Shown here: positions 62,869-64,000 of the stretch, piece by piece | Layout of the letters: each line of letters opens with the position of its first letter | How positions within the stretch are numbered: the stretch's first letter is position 1 | Origin: Altererythrobacter aquiaggeris | GTDB taxonomy: Bacteria; Pseudomonadota; Alphaproteobacteria; Sphingomonadales; Sphingomonadaceae | Direction of reading: 5' to 3' | Length of the DNA: 64,000 nt | Assembly: GCF_037154015.1 (NCBI RefSeq) | Contig: NZ_JBANRL010000001.1 | Span: forward strand, 496,001 to 560,000 | The notes under the pieces: generated by a model | What the model was told of the DNA's origin: nothing | The model's input: only the letters and a program-made list of their open reading frames with translations | Databases searched by the model: none | Made by a program: the position numbers and the translations under genes

Positions 62869-62904
62869 GGGCCGCCGGTGAAACACGGCGGCCCTTTCCG
62901 TTTT
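62869..62904 (+). terminator. Rho-independent terminator after the TonB receptor
   Basis: Perfect 9-bp stem GGGCCGCCG (62869-62877) with CGGCGGCCC (62886-62894), 8-base loop, then TTT-CCG-TTTT. 38 bases after the receptor stop, so the MFS gene probably gets reduced or separate transcription. Confidence 0.85.
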
Positions 62905-62934
62905 AATCCAACCCGTTCATTGCCGGAGCCGATC

Positions 62935-64000
62935 ATGGCTGGTTCGCCGCAACACATTTCGACCAGGCTGCGCTGGGCCCTGTTCACGACCCTGTGCATC
63001 GCGGGTGTCTTCAACGCGATGGACCGACCGATTATTGCCATCCTGAAGCCGGATATGATGGCGGACTTCGGCTGGACCGATACCGACTTTGGCGATCTTG
63101 CCGCCGTCACACAATTTTCCGCCGCCTTTGCATTCCTGTTCACCGGCTGGCTGGTCGATCGGCTGGGGGTGCACCGCTCGATGCAACTGGGAGCATCGGC
63201 GTGGAGCTTCGCAGCAGTTGCACATGGCTGGGCTGTCACAACAGCGCAAGTGGTCGCTGCCCGTGTGGGCCTTGGGGTAACCGAGGCCGTGCAAACCCCG
63301 CTGACGATCAAAACGGTGGCCACGCTGTTCGAGCCTAACCGGCGTTCGCTCGCATTCGGCTTTGCCACGCTGCTGGCGGGTGCCGGGACAATTGCAATGC
63401 CGTTTGTGATCCCGGCGCTGGCGCTGACGTTCGGCTGGCGGGGTGCGCTTGTTCTTGGCGGCATTGGCGGCTTCATATCGCTTGCGGCCTGGATGTGGCT
63501 GGCGCGCGGTCTGTCGCAATTGCGGCAGGCAACAACTGGGCCCGGCGGTGTCACGGCGGCCGGCGATGGCGACGCCTATGGCAATTTTCTTACCAATCGG
63601 CAGACCTGGGCGATTGTGATCGCCAAGGCGCTGTCGGATATGACCTGGTGGTTCATCAATTTCTGGTTGGCAGATTACTACCGCAAGGAATTCGGCCTTT
63701 CGACACTGGAACTGGCAGTGCCGCTGGCAATTGCCTTTGCCGGTTCCGGTCTTGGCGCGCTGCTCGCCGGATGGGTCTCTACGCGTCTGCTTGAACAGGG
63801 CTGGCCGGTGAATCGCGTACGCAAGGGCGTGATGCTGGTTTCAGCCCTGATTGTTGTGCCGCTTCCGCTTGTTCTTGGCATCAATTCCTTCTGGCCGGTG
63901 GCAATAATGATGGGTGTGGTGATGGCCGGGCATCAGGGATTCTCGCTCTCTATTTTCGCGACAATTACGGATGTAGTGCCCAACGCAAAAGTCGGCCGGG
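62935..64000 (+). CDS. MFS transporter, partial (runs off the window)
   Basis: At least 355 codons without a stop. Start MAGSPQHISTRLRW with GGAG upstream; about nine membrane spans are visible so far. Family-type segments are FNAMDRPIIAILKPDM (first span and loop), a loop motif GWLVDRLGVHRS after span 2, and GLGVTEAVQTPLTIKTVA. It resembles the anion:cation symporter-type MFS proteins that carry sugar acids. In this context it is probably the inner-membrane importer for sulfoquinovose or its glyceride, replacing the ABC importer of other sulfo-SMO clusters; sulfite export is an alternative. Confidence 0.85.
   Translation, partial: MAGSPQHISTRLRWALFTTLCIAGVFNAMDRPIIAILKPDMMADFGWTDTDFGDLAAVTQFSAAFAFLFTGWLVDRLGVHRSMQLGASAWSFAAVAHGWAVTTAQVVAARVGLGVTEAVQTPLTIKTVATLFEPNRRSLAFGFATLLAGAGTIAMPFVIPALALTFGWRGALVLGGIGGFISLAAWMWLARGLSQLRQATTGPGGVTAAGDGDAYGNFLTNRQTWAIVIAKALSDMTWWFINFWLADYYRKEFGLSTLELAVPLAIAFAGSGLGALLAGWVSTRLLEQGWPVNRVRKGVMLVSALIVVPLPLVLGINSFWPVAIMMGVVMAGHQGFSLSIFATITDVVPNAKVGR

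Overview
The window looks like a chromosomal segment of an alphaproteobacterium of the order Sphingomonadales, most likely an Erythrobacteraceae-type genome. It is GC-rich, has a secE-nusG-rplK-rplA block near a tRNA-Trp, an NDUFA12-type complex I subunit, several TonB-dependent receptors and an alphaproteobacterial Tad pilus locus. Placement rests on gene content and protein style only; no database search was possible.

0-19.4 kb is mostly core or housekeeping: a PHA-system protein, a XpaC/TelA pair, a DUF389 membrane protein, a stand-alone fatty acyl-AMP ligase, recX, DUF192, NDUFA12, DUF2155, aat, tRNA-Trp, a 48-residue small protein, an AGCS amino-acid/sodium symporter, secE-nusG, the L11/L1 ribosomal protein genes, a lipocalin, a CinA-type protein, a Baeyer-Villiger-like monooxygenase, a TonB receptor and a DUF1499 protein.

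19.4-53.2 kb is a continuous surface-attachment region. First comes a complete-looking Tad/Flp pilus operon (flp, cpaB, cpaC, lipoprotein, tadG, two tadE, cpaE, cpaF, tadB, tadC, TPR lipoprotein, prepilin peptidase). Then comes a 2334-residue Lap-type adhesin with OmpA, TolC, a type I secretion ABC protein with degenerate C39 domain, a SleB-type wall hydrolase and an HlyD adaptor. A convergent LapG-like cysteine protease follows, and the adhesin carries a matching P-A-A-G site at residues 109-112. Finally there is a functional-amyloid operon resembling Pseudomonas Fap: three secreted proteins with N-G-N-T-G / N-Q / G-N-x-x-N-Q repeats, a periplasmic C39 peptidase, a Sec-exported protein with an internal double-glycine leader motif, a coiled-coil plus beta-barrel outer-membrane protein, and a Crp/Fnr regulator at the head.

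53.2-53.8 kb is an AT-rich gap without genes. 53.8-64.0 kb is a sulfoquinovose (plant sulfolipid sugar) utilisation island: a seven-gene, translationally coupled minus-strand operon (sulfoquinovosidase, LacI regulator, aldo/keto reductase, SsuD-like FMN monooxygenase, a 98-codon unknown ORF, FMN reductase, and a RibB-like protein lacking catalytic residues). Divergent from it are a TonB-dependent receptor and an MFS transporter that runs off the window. A 19-bp palindrome between the two transcription units is a good LacI operator candidate. Together these genes would import the sulfosugar, release it from its glycoside, split off sulfite oxidatively and reduce the resulting 6-oxo-glucose to glucose (the sulfo-SMO scheme).
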